Shown: positions 21,349 to 30,432, numbered from the stretch's first letter. The stretch: 50,805 bases of DNA from B4-G1 sp964393895 (GCA_964393895.1 CAYMWP010000013.1:1-50805), one strand, 5' to 3'. A program made the numbers and translations. Notes: generated from the sequence alone by a model not told the origin.

Positions 21349-23457
21349 CTACACATCCGCCCGTTCGAGGGGCAGCTTGAAGGTGAACCACACGCGGTAC
21401 CCCTCTAACCTGGAGGAATCATCGGTGCGAGGGCCTGACCGACAGCCACACCATATCTCTCCTTTGTGAGCTTCCACGATGAGGCGAGCGTGGAACAGCC
21501 CCATGCCCTCTCCTTCCTCGTAGAGCGCCTTCCGGCTTCGCTCGCCCTGGTAGCCGCGCCCAAAGATCAAGCAGCGATCTTGTTCTCTTATGCCCTGACC
21601 AAAGTCTTCGATCGTCAGCCGCACCCAAGATCCCGAACGCTCGCCATATATCCGGATCTCCTTGTCCTCGTGGGAATATTTGATGGCGTTATCAAGCACG
21701 TATCCGATAGCGTCCCTTATCTTTGCTCTGTCAACCTCGACGGGCGGGAGTGCGGCTACGTTGGGATTCACGTCAATAGTGATCCCTTTATCCAGAGCAA
21801 CCGGATGGTAGAGCGCCACACAATCGTCCACGATCTCGTCAAGGGACACTGGCGCAAATTTGTACACTTCTTCTGCCGTGGCCGCAAAGGAGGAGAGCGG
21901 AGATCGCACGGCCTGCGAGATAAAGCGTGAGGCGGCGTCCAGACTGTCGCAGGCGTCTTGGGCGTCTTGTTTGGAATAGGCGCCTCCTCCCTGCAGGTAA
22001 TCGGCAATGATCCTGATGCCGGCTGAAACAGGCGTCGTCGCGCGCCGGGAATAGTGCGCCAAGAGCCCCGCTACGTCACCCCAGGCGGCGGTGCGATTCT
22101 CCGAATCGGACAGTTGCACCGCGCTTAGGATACGCATCATCACCAGTTCCGAAACTTCTATCAGGAATGGAGACTCTTGCTCCAGGTCGGTGGGGGTAAG
22201 GTGAGAGAACGGCCCCCACAGAAGCACTGCACGGTAGGCGTCAGATAGGTACATCTGGCACAGCAGCGCCGTGCGGTCGAAGAAAGCGGCTCCATCCCCC
22301 CTGATCCCGTTTCTCAGCGCCGGCTCGAGTTCCTCGTGGCGGGTCAAGCCGATGGGTGAGCGCGGCGTGCCAGAGTTGAAAGACGTGGTGGTGTCTCCTT
22401 CTACGCCGGACCGAGCGCCGACTGTCAGGCCTGCCTTGCGCCAATTGAAATGCAAAATCCCGGACCTGACCCGCTCTCCCACACCGGCAAACGCAAAGGG
22501 GAGCAGCAAGTTGGAGTTGCTTTCGTAGGAAATATATCGTCGTGGTGTGACAAAGAGCACCAGGTATGCGGCGCCGCAAAAGCGGCGCACCTCTTCCAAG
22601 ATCAACTCTGTTTCCTTGGCGATCCCTGCTCTACCGTTGGCCGGCAAGGATGGGATCCGTTGTCTGAGCTGGTGTCGAAATGCACTTTCCCGTTCCCGTT
22701 TGTGCATTTGGAACTGTGCACACACTATACGCTCGATCTCTTGTACCACCTCGAGAAAGAGATGCGCTACCGTGGGGTCTCGTTTTTTCAAAGCGACCGC
22801 AGCGACCGGGTTCTTTTGTTCGACCTCCCGAACGTATCTCTGTATGAACTCGTCTCGAGTTTCCAGTTCGGCTGCACGGGCATACAAGTCTTGACGCTCC
22901 GTATCCTCCAGACCGTGCTTGGCGACCAGGTCGTCAATTAGGGTGTGCAGGCGTTTCCGAGAGTCATCGTCGTCTGCGAGGAACTGCCCCGACAAAGCGA
23001 CTGCCACAGGGGTCTGGTGAAATCGAATGACGCTGGCATGACCAACTAGGCCCATGCGGCAAGCATCGCACCTCAGAGGCCGGTCAAACTCCCGGGATTC
23101 ATCGAAAGTCGCCTGCATGGCCCTTCGAGCGATGTCCGCATCACATTGTCGGCAGGCTTCCTCCTGCTTGGGAAGCCCTCTCAGCGCGCTGCAGAACTGG
23201 GCAAAATGCTCGCGGGGGTTTATTTGCTCAATGCGCCGCAGCTTTAACCTCGTCTCGTCGGGGGCATCGGGGACCGGCTCGCGGACCGGCTCTCCCTGAT
23301 CGAGCTCTGGCTCAAGGATGGTGAGCGACCTGTCCAGGCGTTCGCTGCATCCAGACGCGATAACAGAAATAAAGCGCTCGTTATAATCGGCCTCATCGCT
23401 GGGGCCTACCATATCCGTCAACGATCGTGGATGAAAGGGCCACTGTTCCCACCCCAT
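21349..23457 (-). CDS. Histidine kinase with PocR-type sensor and degenerate H box
   Basis: A 702-residue soluble kinase. Residues about 60-175 look like a PocR sensor: FAQFCSALRG, EEACRQCDADIA, LRCDACRMGLVGH and PVAVALSGQFL, a cysteine-rich small-ligand or metal-binding fold. A coiled-coil stretch and a GAF-like domain (about 275-430) follow. The H box is atypical, VAGLLAHYSRRATTPVSAG in place of HELRTP. The HATPase domain shows YVLDNAIKYSHED, DFGQGIREQD and GEGMGLFHARL. It starts with ATG after GAAGGAG. It lies 47 bp after the FHA-winged helix gene in the same operon. The signal is unknown; the PocR call is by motif pattern. Confidence 0.8.
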   Translation of the reverse strand: MGWEQWPFHPRSLTDMVGPSDEADYNERFISVIASGCSERLDRSLTILEPELDQGEPVREPVPDAPDETRLKLRRIEQINPREHFAQFCSALRGLPKQEEACRQCDADIARRAMQATFDESREFDRPLRCDACRMGLVGHASVIRFHQTPVAVALSGQFLADDDDSRKRLHTLIDDLVAKHGLEDTERQDLYARAAELETRDEFIQRYVREVEQKNPVAAVALKKRDPTVAHLFLEVVQEIERIVCAQFQMHKRERESAFRHQLRQRIPSLPANGRAGIAKETELILEEVRRFCGAAYLVLFVTPRRYISYESNSNLLLPFAFAGVGERVRSGILHFNWRKAGLTVGARSGVEGDTTTSFNSGTPRSPIGLTRHEELEPALRNGIRGDGAAFFDRTALLCQMYLSDAYRAVLLWGPFSHLTPTDLEQESPFLIEVSELVMMRILSAVQLSDSENRTAAWGDVAGLLAHYSRRATTPVSAGIRIIADYLQGGGAYSKQDAQDACDSLDAASRFISQAVRSPLSSFAATAEEVYKFAPVSLDEIVDDCVALYHPVALDKGITIDVNPNVAALPPVEVDRAKIRDAIGYVLDNAIKYSHEDKEIRIYGERSGSWVRLTIEDFGQGIREQDRCLIFGRGYQGERSRKALYEEGEGMGLFHARLIVEAHKGEIWCGCRSGPRTDDSSRLEGYRVWFTFKLPLERADV

Positions 23458-23504
23458 TGACTATCTCCTTCAGGTTCGAGAAACCTGGTTCCTACCGCTT
23501 TGCG

Positions 23505-24149
23505 CTACCGATTATCCAGCCGGAAGCCGTGCCCCCGCACGGTGACGACGTAATCGTGATCCGGGTCTACGGCGGCGATGCGCTCGCGCAAGCGGCGCAC
23601 CAGCGCGTCAATCGCCTGCTCAGAGACGCCCAGCGCTTCTTCCTCGGCCCACACAGCGGTCACGATTGTGTCACGTGGGACCACCTCCCCCTCACGATCG
23701 AGCAACAACTCTAGCAGCGTATACTGGGCCACCGAGAGAGGCGGGATCAGCTCGTGCCCTCCGATAAACACTCTCCTGGCCGCCTTGTCCACGCGTAACC
23801 CCCGGTTGGGGCCGGTCAGTTCCAGGGGCAGTGTGGCGTCGGCCCCCACAAAGCCCATCCTGACACACAGCGCGATCTGTATCTCGTCCCCATCCTTCAG
23901 GCGGTAAGGCTCGTCGCGCACCTCTCGACCGTTGACAAAGGTGCCGTTCTTGCTCCCCAGGTCGCGCAGCAAATACCCGTCCTCGCCCCGTTCAATCGCG
24001 ACGTGTTGGCGCGAGGCCTGCCGCTCTGGCAGCACGATGTCGCAGTCCGAACCGCGCCCGATGACTATTCTTTCCCGGTCTATGATCCAGCGCTGCCCCT
24101 CCAGTTTTCCCTCGTAAACGATGAGCATCGGCATATCTTGACGTGTCAC
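23505..24149 (-). CDS. FHA domain-OmpR/PhoB-type winged-helix regulator
   Basis: A 214-residue protein. Residues about 8-100 are a forkhead-associated domain, which binds phosphothreonine: IVIGRGSDCDIVLPERQASRQHVAIE, LRDLGSKNGTFVNGREV and LKDGDEI. Residues about 120-214 are an OmpR/PhoB-type DNA-binding domain (LSVAQYTLLELLLDREGEVV, VSEQAIDALVRRLRERI, VVTVRGHGFRLDNR). The start is a GTG after AAGGAGG. It is divergent from a Ser/Thr kinase gene 74 bp away, which suggests that kinase phosphorylation steers its DNA binding or partner choice. First gene of the minus-strand signalling operon. Confidence 0.9.
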   Translation of the reverse strand: MTRQDMPMLIVYEGKLEGQRWIIDRERIVIGRGSDCDIVLPERQASRQHVAIERGEDGYLLRDLGSKNGTFVNGREVRDEPYRLKDGDEIQIALCVRMGFVGADATLPLELTGPNRGLRVDKAARRVFIGGHELIPPLSVAQYTLLELLLDREGEVVPRDTIVTAVWAEEEALGVSEQAIDALVRRLRERIAAVDPDHDYVVTVRGHGFRLDNR

Positions 24150-24160
24150 GACCGCCCTCC

Positions 24161-24189
24161 TTGACAGAATGATCTTTCTCGCTTATGAT
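24161..24189 (+). promoter_or_regulatory. Near-consensus sigma70 promoter of the Ser/Thr kinase gene
   Basis: TTGACA at 24161-24166, a 17-bp spacer and TATGAT at 24184-24189. Two in-frame ATG codons at 24185 and 24188 lie inside the -10 box and so cannot be in the transcript; this fixes the kinase start at 24224. Confidence 0.8.
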
Positions 24190-24223
24190 GAAACGCAACC
24201 CAAAAGGAGTGAAAATCATCGCT

Positions 24224-25207
24224 ATGGCCCGCTTGCTCGTGCCAGGGACTGTCCTGCACCAGCGTTATAAAATCCTGGCTCCCGTCGGCCAGGGAGGTAT
24301 GGGCGCGGTGTATCGCGCCGAGGATCTACGCCTCGAAGGCCGCATCTGCGCCCTCAAAGAGGTACGCCCGGACCCCGACGCCACGCCAGAGGCCCTGGCT
24401 CAGGCCCAGGAACAATTCCGGCGCGAGGCTTTCACCCTGGCCCGGTTGGACCACCCCAACCTCCCCAAAGTCTCCGATACCTTTACCGCCGACCAGCGAG
24501 AGTACCTGGTCATGGATTTCGTAGACGGGCGCGACCTGCGCCAACTGATGGAAGAAAAGCGCCGCCTGGGCAAATTCCTCGACGAGCAGAGAGTGCTCCG
24601 CTGGGCCGGCCAACTGTGCGACGCTTTGGAGTATCTCCATTGCCAGGACCCGCCCGTGCTCCATCGTGACATCAAACCGGCCAACATCAAGCTGACGCCC
24701 GGCAGACTGATCAAGTTGGTGGATTTTGGGTTGGTCAAACTCCTGGCGACGGACGACGCCCGTACCGTCACCGTGTTGCAAGGCCGGGGCACCGTCGCCT
24801 ACACCCCGTTGGAGCAATACGGCGGAGACACCGGTCACACCGACGTCCGCTCCGACATTTACTCGCTGGGCGCTACGCTCTATCATCTCTTGACCAATGA
24901 GCCTCCGGCAGACGCCAAGCGACGATTCTTGAACCCCGACGCACTCGCGCCGCCCCGCGCCATCAACCCCCACATCTCTCCCGCCACAGAACGGGCCATC
25001 CTGGCCGCCATCGCTATGCATCCCAGCCAGCGCCCCCCAACCGTCACGGCGTTCCGCGAGATGTTACACACCGGTTCTCTGCCATCCACACTGCTCACAC
25101 TCGTCCCCGCCGAGGGCGAGTGGCAGCGAGCAGTGACCGAGAATCGCGGCTTGCTGGTGCTGGCCGGGATAATGCTCGCCCTCGCCGTGTTGGCGACCTC
25201 CCTGTAG
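24224..25207 (+). CDS. Membrane-anchored Ser/Thr protein kinase (PknB-like)
   Basis: A 327-residue Hanks-type kinase. The domain covers residues about 1-270: glycine loop VGQGGMGAVYRA, ATP-binding lysine in CALKEVRP, catalytic HRDIKPANIKL, DFGLVKLL, the activation segment GTVAYTPLEQYGG, and DIYSLGATLYHLLT. A single C-terminal membrane helix (LLVLAGIMLALAVLATSL) ends the protein, with no extracytoplasmic sensor. The start at 24224 follows AAAGGAG at 24207-24213 and is the first ATG after the promoter. It is divergent from the FHA regulator, its likely substrate or reader. It converges on the GH3 gene, 20 bp away. Confidence 0.93.
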   Translation: MARLLVPGTVLHQRYKILAPVGQGGMGAVYRAEDLRLEGRICALKEVRPDPDATPEALAQAQEQFRREAFTLARLDHPNLPKVSDTFTADQREYLVMDFVDGRDLRQLMEEKRRLGKFLDEQRVLRWAGQLCDALEYLHCQDPPVLHRDIKPANIKLTPGRLIKLVDFGLVKLLATDDARTVTVLQGRGTVAYTPLEQYGGDTGHTDVRSDIYSLGATLYHLLTNEPPADAKRRFLNPDALAPPRAINPHISPATERAILAAIAMHPSQRPPTVTAFREMLHTGSLPSTLLTLVPAEGEWQRAVTENRGLLVLAGIMLALAVLATSL

Positions 25208-25227
25208 GAGTAATGCAATCGCCCCTG

Positions 25228-28131
25228 CTACGCGGCGCGCCTCCACCAACCGGCGATCCGCGCAACGACGAGGGGCACCAAACTACCCAACAAGGCGGCT
25301 CCCCCCGCCGCCCACGCGGTATTCCACTCCTGTAGCCAGGCGACCCCGGGCAGAAGTATGACGTAGACCAGGTACAGCGCCAGCCCCCCTATGACGCACC
25401 ACAGCGCCAGGCGCAGGGCCGGACTGACCGGCTCGTTGTTGGAACGCATAACATAGTACCCTATACCGCCAACGCCCAAGACACAGAACAAGGCCAAAAT
25501 CAGGGTCGTCGTTCCGACATCTTGAGCCGCGGGCAGAGCCTGCCCATTCTCCGACGCAGAGGTGGGGGGTGGCGTATTTTCGACTGGCGGCTCCACACTG
25601 ACGGTAGGCGTCGGCGCTGGCCGGGACGCAGTGGGACGGGGCGTGGGCGTGATAGGCACGACGATGGCCGGCCCCTCTTCCTGGATCGTGATCTGCAGGG
25701 CGATGGCGCGCGGAACAGGGTCCGCCTGGACAGAAATATCGAGCTGGCCCGTTCGATCCAGTGTGACCGTCGTTTCGGCCACGCCGGCGTGGGTGGTCCC
25801 TACCTCTGACCGCTCCAGCCCCTCCTGCGGATAGGTGAAAATGAACTGGACCGGTGTGCCATCCGGCACCGGATGGCCGTTGTGATCCAGAATCACTCCG
25901 GTGCGCAATTTTAACTTGTCTCCCTCTGCCAGCCGAGGCTCCGGCGTCGGTTGGCCCTCCGCCGTCGGCTCCACCGTTGACTCGCTCTCCACAGTTGGTT
26001 CAGGCGTCAATTGATCCTCCGCGGGCGGCTCGCTGATCTTTTCATAGTGCAGCGCGATGGTTTGCTCAGGATCGGGAGAGGTCTGGACCACCAGGTCATA
26101 GTTGACGCCGCTCACGCTGACCGGCAAAGCGCCGGCCGGAGCAAATTCGCCAAACATGGCCCGCACCGAAGTCTCGATACAAGGCCCGACTCGGCTGTAG
26201 GCCACGTAGTAGGCGCTCAATTTGCTGACCTCGGTCGCGTCCAGGTAATAGGGGGCGTCGTAGGCCAGCACGATCAACTGTGGTCCCCGCAGGGCATCGG
26301 CCTGCTCGGCGAGAAAGCGCCGCACGACCCCCGACTGAGGAAGGGCGTCGGTCGGGTCGAGCATGGCAAACAGCACCCAGTCTGCATTCTGCAACGCCGC
26401 TTCGATGGGATCGAGCGGGACAGGAGTGGGCGTGATTTCTTCGTCGCCCGTGGGGGTTGGCGACAGGGTTGGAGACGGCGTGCTCAGATACCCGTCCAGT
26501 TGTTCAAAGGTAAAACTGGCGATCCTCCAAGGGCTGATCTGTCCCGTCGCGTCAGGGCCGTAGAGCCGCACGATGGTATCTCGCAATACGGACTGATCCA
26601 AGTAAGGCACAGGGGCGCACGTGGAACAAGGTTGCCCGGTGCGGCTATCGCTAAAGATGACAATGTTATCATCAGTAGTCGGAGGGGAGGGCGCCAGGTC
26701 GGGCGAAGGGGGAGAGAGCAGTGTGATAGCATCGTGGCCAATGGCAGACAACGTCTCTCGATTAGACTCTACCTGCCCGCTGATCCTTCCCAGGTTGGGT
26801 TGAACGGCGCTGAGCCTGAAAGTACTACCGTAGAGCTTGATCTTGAGCCTCAATATGCGCGCTACAGCCTCATCCACCAAAGTCTGGAATGAGGGGTCGC
26901 TATCGTACCGCTCGCGGAAAAAGGTGATGGTGGATTCGACGTTGGCGATCCGATCCTCCCAGGTGTCACTGGGCGCGAATTGTGAGAGGAGGAGCAGGTC
27001 ATTGCCGGCGAGAAAAGCTTCTTGGGCGATGCGCCGGCCATTAAAGCTCCGCTCGCTTGGATCGTAAAAGCGCCGTAGTGCGCGCACCCCAAGCCCATCG
27101 GAGACCGTCACGCCGCCGCCCTCGCGCCAGCCGACCAGCTCTGGCAACCCCAACAAGCGTTGGAGCGCCTGTCTATCCACGCTGATCGGACGGGTGACGA
27201 CGAAACGTTCCCCCTCCAATCCCCGGAAACGGATGTGGGATACTAACACTCCGTCGGGCCGCACCTCTGGATCGTCCGCCTGCGCTACGGCGAAGAACGG
27301 GTACAGGTCAACCTGCCTCAGTTTCTCCAGTGTGCGTTGCACGGTAGAGACCTCTTCGTCGAGCGAGCGATCGGAGGTGCCCAAACCGGGAAAGTGTTTG
27401 GCCACGACCGCCACCCGCCCATCGGCCCCGGCGTGGACGCCACGGATGTAGGCCTGCCCCATCTGCCCCACCCAGAACGGATCGCCTCCAAAGGTTCTCA
27501 CTCCCAGGTCGCCGGCGCTATCGGGGCGGGGGGTCTCTAGCACGTCCAGCGAAGGGCCAAGCAGCACGTTGACGCCCAGGGCGCGCAGTTCCTGGCCCAC
27601 GATCCGCCCCACGGTCTCGGCGTGGGTCGGATTCCAGGTGGCGCCCACGGCCATCTCGGAGGGCAACGGGGTCGTCCCATTGACGATGCCGGTAAAGGGC
27701 GCGCCGTTACCCTCGTGGTTCGCGGCGATGAAGAGGGGGATGAAGGGGTTGGGCAGTTCCCCGCCCAGCGTCTCGGTCACGGGCTGCGCGGCGTCCCAAG
27801 CGGTCTGCTGAAGCTGCCCGACCAGTGTGGCTACTTGAGTGAGTGTGTCCCCCTCATTGATGATGTTGTCGTTTTCGGGCAAAAGCAGCACCCCGCCGAC
27901 GTGATAATCGCGGATCAGTGCGGCGACGCTGGTCTCGTCGTTGACCTCGGCTCCGGGGAAGGTGACCAGGAACAGTTGCCCGACTTTGGCCGCGCTGGAC
28001 ATTTCTTCCATCAGGCGCGCGACAACGTCCTCCTCCTGGGCGCGAGACGCTCCCGGCGGCGCGAGGGATATTAACACGGCGCCCACCAGGGCCAGTGTAA
28101 GCAATCGTTTCAGATGAGCCATTTTGTTCAA
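25228..28131 (-). CDS. Membrane-anchored glycoside hydrolase family 3 protein
   Basis: A 967-residue secreted protein. A signal peptide (LLTLALVGAVLISLAPPGASRAQ) is followed by a GH3 N-terminal domain: VGGVLLLPEN, LGPSLDVLETPRPD, KHFPGLGTSDRSLDEE (about 245-260) and the likely nucleophile D345 in VTVSDGLG. A GH3 C-terminal domain follows. Then come Pro/Thr/Glu linkers, an Ig-like Big_1-type domain (about 770-850) and at least three membrane helices at the end (GTTTLILALFCVLGVGGIGYYV onward). The loop where NagZ enzymes have their catalytic His (KHFPGHGD...DSH) lacks that His, so it may not be a NagZ. Likely cleaves beta-linked sugars at the cell surface; substrate unknown. Confidence 0.85.
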   Translation of the reverse strand: MNKMAHLKRLLTLALVGAVLISLAPPGASRAQEEDVVARLMEEMSSAAKVGQLFLVTFPGAEVNDETSVAALIRDYHVGGVLLLPENDNIINEGDTLTQVATLVGQLQQTAWDAAQPVTETLGGELPNPFIPLFIAANHEGNGAPFTGIVNGTTPLPSEMAVGATWNPTHAETVGRIVGQELRALGVNVLLGPSLDVLETPRPDSAGDLGVRTFGGDPFWVGQMGQAYIRGVHAGADGRVAVVAKHFPGLGTSDRSLDEEVSTVQRTLEKLRQVDLYPFFAVAQADDPEVRPDGVLVSHIRFRGLEGERFVVTRPISVDRQALQRLLGLPELVGWREGGGVTVSDGLGVRALRRFYDPSERSFNGRRIAQEAFLAGNDLLLLSQFAPSDTWEDRIANVESTITFFRERYDSDPSFQTLVDEAVARILRLKIKLYGSTFRLSAVQPNLGRISGQVESNRETLSAIGHDAITLLSPPSPDLAPSPPTTDDNIVIFSDSRTGQPCSTCAPVPYLDQSVLRDTIVRLYGPDATGQISPWRIASFTFEQLDGYLSTPSPTLSPTPTGDEEITPTPVPLDPIEAALQNADWVLFAMLDPTDALPQSGVVRRFLAEQADALRGPQLIVLAYDAPYYLDATEVSKLSAYYVAYSRVGPCIETSVRAMFGEFAPAGALPVSVSGVNYDLVVQTSPDPEQTIALHYEKISEPPAEDQLTPEPTVESESTVEPTAEGQPTPEPRLAEGDKLKLRTGVILDHNGHPVPDGTPVQFIFTYPQEGLERSEVGTTHAGVAETTVTLDRTGQLDISVQADPVPRAIALQITIQEEGPAIVVPITPTPRPTASRPAPTPTVSVEPPVENTPPPTSASENGQALPAAQDVGTTTLILALFCVLGVGGIGYYVMRSNNEPVSPALRLALWCVIGGLALYLVYVILLPGVAWLQEWNTAWAAGGAALLGSLVPLVVARIAGWWRRAA

Positions 28132-28472
28132 CGAGGGTAACTGCTCAGCATGGGCTGTAACACAGAGAGTCGCAGAGGGTCTCGCAGGGGAACACGGAGA
28201 AAAACAGTTTTTGTCGCATTCTCTGTGAATCTTTGTGCCTTCTCGGCCGGGTGTAGTTTATCCGCGTTCTCTGTGTCCAAGTAGCATAGCGTTACCAACG
28301 AGGTTATTTTACCCGAAATAGGAGGGAACGCAATCAAAGAACCCTGACCTTGATGAGCCAGGGTTCTCGCCCAAAACCGCTCCCGCGAGATCGGATACGT
28401 CCCTCTGGCGGGAGTATGGTTTGTCTTCGGAACGCCGTCCAGCCCAGATCAGCGAGCGCCGGTGGGCGCACA
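28132..28472. repeat. Repeat-containing spacer
   Basis: This 341-bp spacer holds no convincing gene. CACAGAG-type tracts (near 28156-28210 and 28267-28281, facing each other) are of the kind common in Chloroflexota spacers. A perfect 8-bp hairpin, GAACCCTG at 28339-28346 and CAGGGTTC at 28359-28366, could end transcription of the minus-strand alpha-oxoamine synthase gene, although the T-run is weak (TTCTTTGATTG). Confidence 0.5.
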
Positions 28473-29654
28473 CTATCCGACGAGTCCCAACGTCCGCCCC
28501 ACCTCCGCAAAGGCCTGCAACACACGGTCGAGTTGTTCATCGGTGTGGGTCGCCATGTAACTGGTGCGCAACAGGGCCGACTCGGACGGCACCGCAGGGG
28601 AAATGACAGCGTTGGTATAGACGCCCGCTTCGTAGAGCGCTTTCCAGGTGATAAAGGTGCGCATGTCGTCGCCGATGACGACCGGCACGATGGGGGTCTC
28701 GCAGTCGCCCACGTTAAAGCCCAACCCGCGTAACTCGGTCCGCATATATTTGCCAATCTGGTTGACCCGTTCGATCCGCTCCGGTTCCTCCTGCATGACC
28801 TCCAGGGCGGCCAGAGCGGCGGCCGCGTTGGCCGGCGGGATGCTCGCGCTAAAGATCAGGGCACGGGCGTGGTGTTGGATGTAGTGAATCACGTCTGCCG
28901 CGCCGGCGATGAACCCACCCAGGCTGGCCAGGGACTTGCTAAAGGTGCCCATCGTCAGATCCACCTGGCCGATGAGGTCAAAGTGAGCCGCCGTGCCACG
29001 CCCCCCGCCCAACACCCCAATAGAGTGGGCATCGTCCACCATGTGTCGTGCTCCGTACTTGCGGCATAATGACACGATCTCTGGTAACAGGGCAACATCG
29101 CCTCCCATGCTAAAGACGCCATCCACGATCACGAGTTTGCCGGCCTCCTCCGGTAGACTGGCCAGGACGCGCTCCAGATGGGCCATGTCGTTGTGTCGGA
29201 AGCGGCGCATCTCGCCCAGGGCCAGCCGGCAGCCATCCACGATGCTGGCGTGATCCTCCTTATCGGTGACGACAAAGTCGCCCCGGCCCACCAGCGCCGA
29301 GATGGTCCCCACGTTGGTCTGGTAGCCGGTAGAAAACGCCAGCGCCGCCTCCACGCCCAAAAACTCGGCCAGCCGTCGCTCCAGTTGCAGATGCAACTCT
29401 AGCGTACCGTTGAGGAAGCGGGAGCCGGTGCAACTGGTGCCATAGCGCCGCGTCGCCTCGATGGCGGCCTGACGGACACGGGGATGTGTGGTCAACCCCA
29501 GATAATTGTTAGAGCCGACCATGATCAGTTGGTGGTCGCCGACGGTGACTTGAGTACCCTCGCTGTCGGAGAGAGGAATAAAGTAAGGGTAGAACCCGGC
29601 CGCCTGAACCCTCTTCGCCTCGGTAAAGCTCCAACATTTATCGAACAAGTCCAT
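28473..29654 (-). CDS. Alpha-oxoamine synthase, serine palmitoyltransferase-like
   Basis: A 393-residue PLP enzyme of the alpha-oxoamine synthase family, which joins an amino acid to an acyl-CoA with loss of CO2. Visible are SNNYLGLTTHPRV, TGSRFLNGTLELH, H135 (KEDHASIVDGCRL), DDAHSIGVLG (D208, H210), and the PLP lysine K240 in TMGTFSKSLASLGG. GTFSKSLASLGG is the form found in bacterial serine palmitoyltransferases rather than GTLxKA(L/F)G of KBL and BioF, so sphingolipid-type base synthesis is a possible role. A second, true KBL is at 43593. The ATG follows CAGGAG. No other lipid genes are adjacent. Confidence 0.82.
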   Translation of the reverse strand: MDLFDKCWSFTEAKRVQAAGFYPYFIPLSDSEGTQVTVGDHQLIMVGSNNYLGLTTHPRVRQAAIEATRRYGTSCTGSRFLNGTLELHLQLERRLAEFLGVEAALAFSTGYQTNVGTISALVGRGDFVVTDKEDHASIVDGCRLALGEMRRFRHNDMAHLERVLASLPEEAGKLVIVDGVFSMGGDVALLPEIVSLCRKYGARHMVDDAHSIGVLGGGRGTAAHFDLIGQVDLTMGTFSKSLASLGGFIAGAADVIHYIQHHARALIFSASIPPANAAAALAALEVMQEEPERIERVNQIGKYMRTELRGLGFNVGDCETPIVPVVIGDDMRTFITWKALYEAGVYTNAVISPAVPSESALLRTSYMATHTDEQLDRVLQAFAEVGRTLGLVG

Positions 29655-29678
29655 ATAAGCAACTCCTGTATTAGAGGG

Positions 29679-29900
29679 TCACGATTGCTCTCGTGTCTCT
29701 TCCTCTTCATCCTCCCAGCCGATGATCCACACGCACAGGCCAGCCAGCCCGATGGTGGCGACGATCAGAGCCGCCCATTGCCCCGGTAGCAGCCCCACGT
29801 CGCGGGCGGACCACACGAGGATGATCACCATGCCGACGGCCAGTACTAGCCAGGCTGTCAGGCGTGGGTGTTGATCAACGAATTGCTTCAAAGCAGACAT
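29679..29900 (-). CDS. Small two-helix membrane protein
   Basis: A 73-residue protein with two hydrophobic segments (LTAWLVLAVGMVIILVWSA and WAALIVATIGLAGLCVWIIGW) and a strongly acidic C-terminus (EDEEEETREQS). The ATG at 29900 follows GGAGGTGA; an upstream GTG at 29906 overlaps that site and is less likely. It lies 24 bp before the alpha-oxoamine synthase gene and 31 bp after the GNAT gene on the same strand, so it is probably cotranscribed. Function unknown. Confidence 0.7.
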   Translation of the reverse strand: MSALKQFVDQHPRLTAWLVLAVGMVIILVWSARDVGLLPGQWAALIVATIGLAGLCVWIIGWEDEEEETREQS

Positions 29901-29931
29901 ATTCACCTCCGAAAAATCAGCGCGCCGTCGC

Positions 29932-30432
29932 TCACAGCGGACGGGCCACGCGCCTTGTCCGTAATTGTTTCACCAATACAGCCTCTTCGCCGCCCACACG
30001 AGCTTCGCTGGCGGCCTCTTGCCACACTTTGGGCAAATTGGCGACGATTTGAGATTCGTAGCCGAGCGTGTTGCAGAATTTGATCAGCTTGGGATGATGG
30101 GGACGCGGCAAGAAGAGCAAGGCTGCTTCACACTGCAACTCACCGGCGGTCTGTTCCATCGCGGAGAGCAATGCGCTAGCAATGGAGACCCCTTCCGGAA
30201 TGGGCGCGACCAAAAGATCGGTCACTCTAACGATCAGGTTCTCAGCCCGCCAACCCAGCAGACCGACCAGTTCCCCGCCTATCTCGGCCACCATAATGCC
30301 CACGCTGCCAAAGCGCTCGATGACAGCCAACTCGTCAATCTGCCTCTGTCCTCGCCGGCCGCGATTGACGAAAGCGGCGATTTGGGCCGCGTCGCTGGGT
30401 TTGGCCCTTCGTACTATTATGTTTTGCTTCAT
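29932..30432 (-). CDS. GNAT-family N-acetyltransferase
   Basis: A 166-residue protein with the GNAT fold: IIVRRAKPSDAAQIAAFVN at the N-terminus, a strand-turn pattern VGIMVAEIGGELVGLLGWRAEN, the acyl-CoA-binding region LLVAPIPEGVSIASALLSAMEQTAGELQC (the loop is less glycine-rich than the usual R/QxxGxG/A), and LLFLPRPHHPKLIKFCNTLGYE at the end. The start at 30432 follows GGAGAGGGAT. Substrate unknown. Confidence 0.8.
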   Translation of the reverse strand: MKQNIIVRRAKPSDAAQIAAFVNRGRRGQRQIDELAVIERFGSVGIMVAEIGGELVGLLGWRAENLIVRVTDLLVAPIPEGVSIASALLSAMEQTAGELQCEAALLFLPRPHHPKLIKFCNTLGYESQIVANLPKVWQEAASEARVGGEEAVLVKQLRTRRVARPL

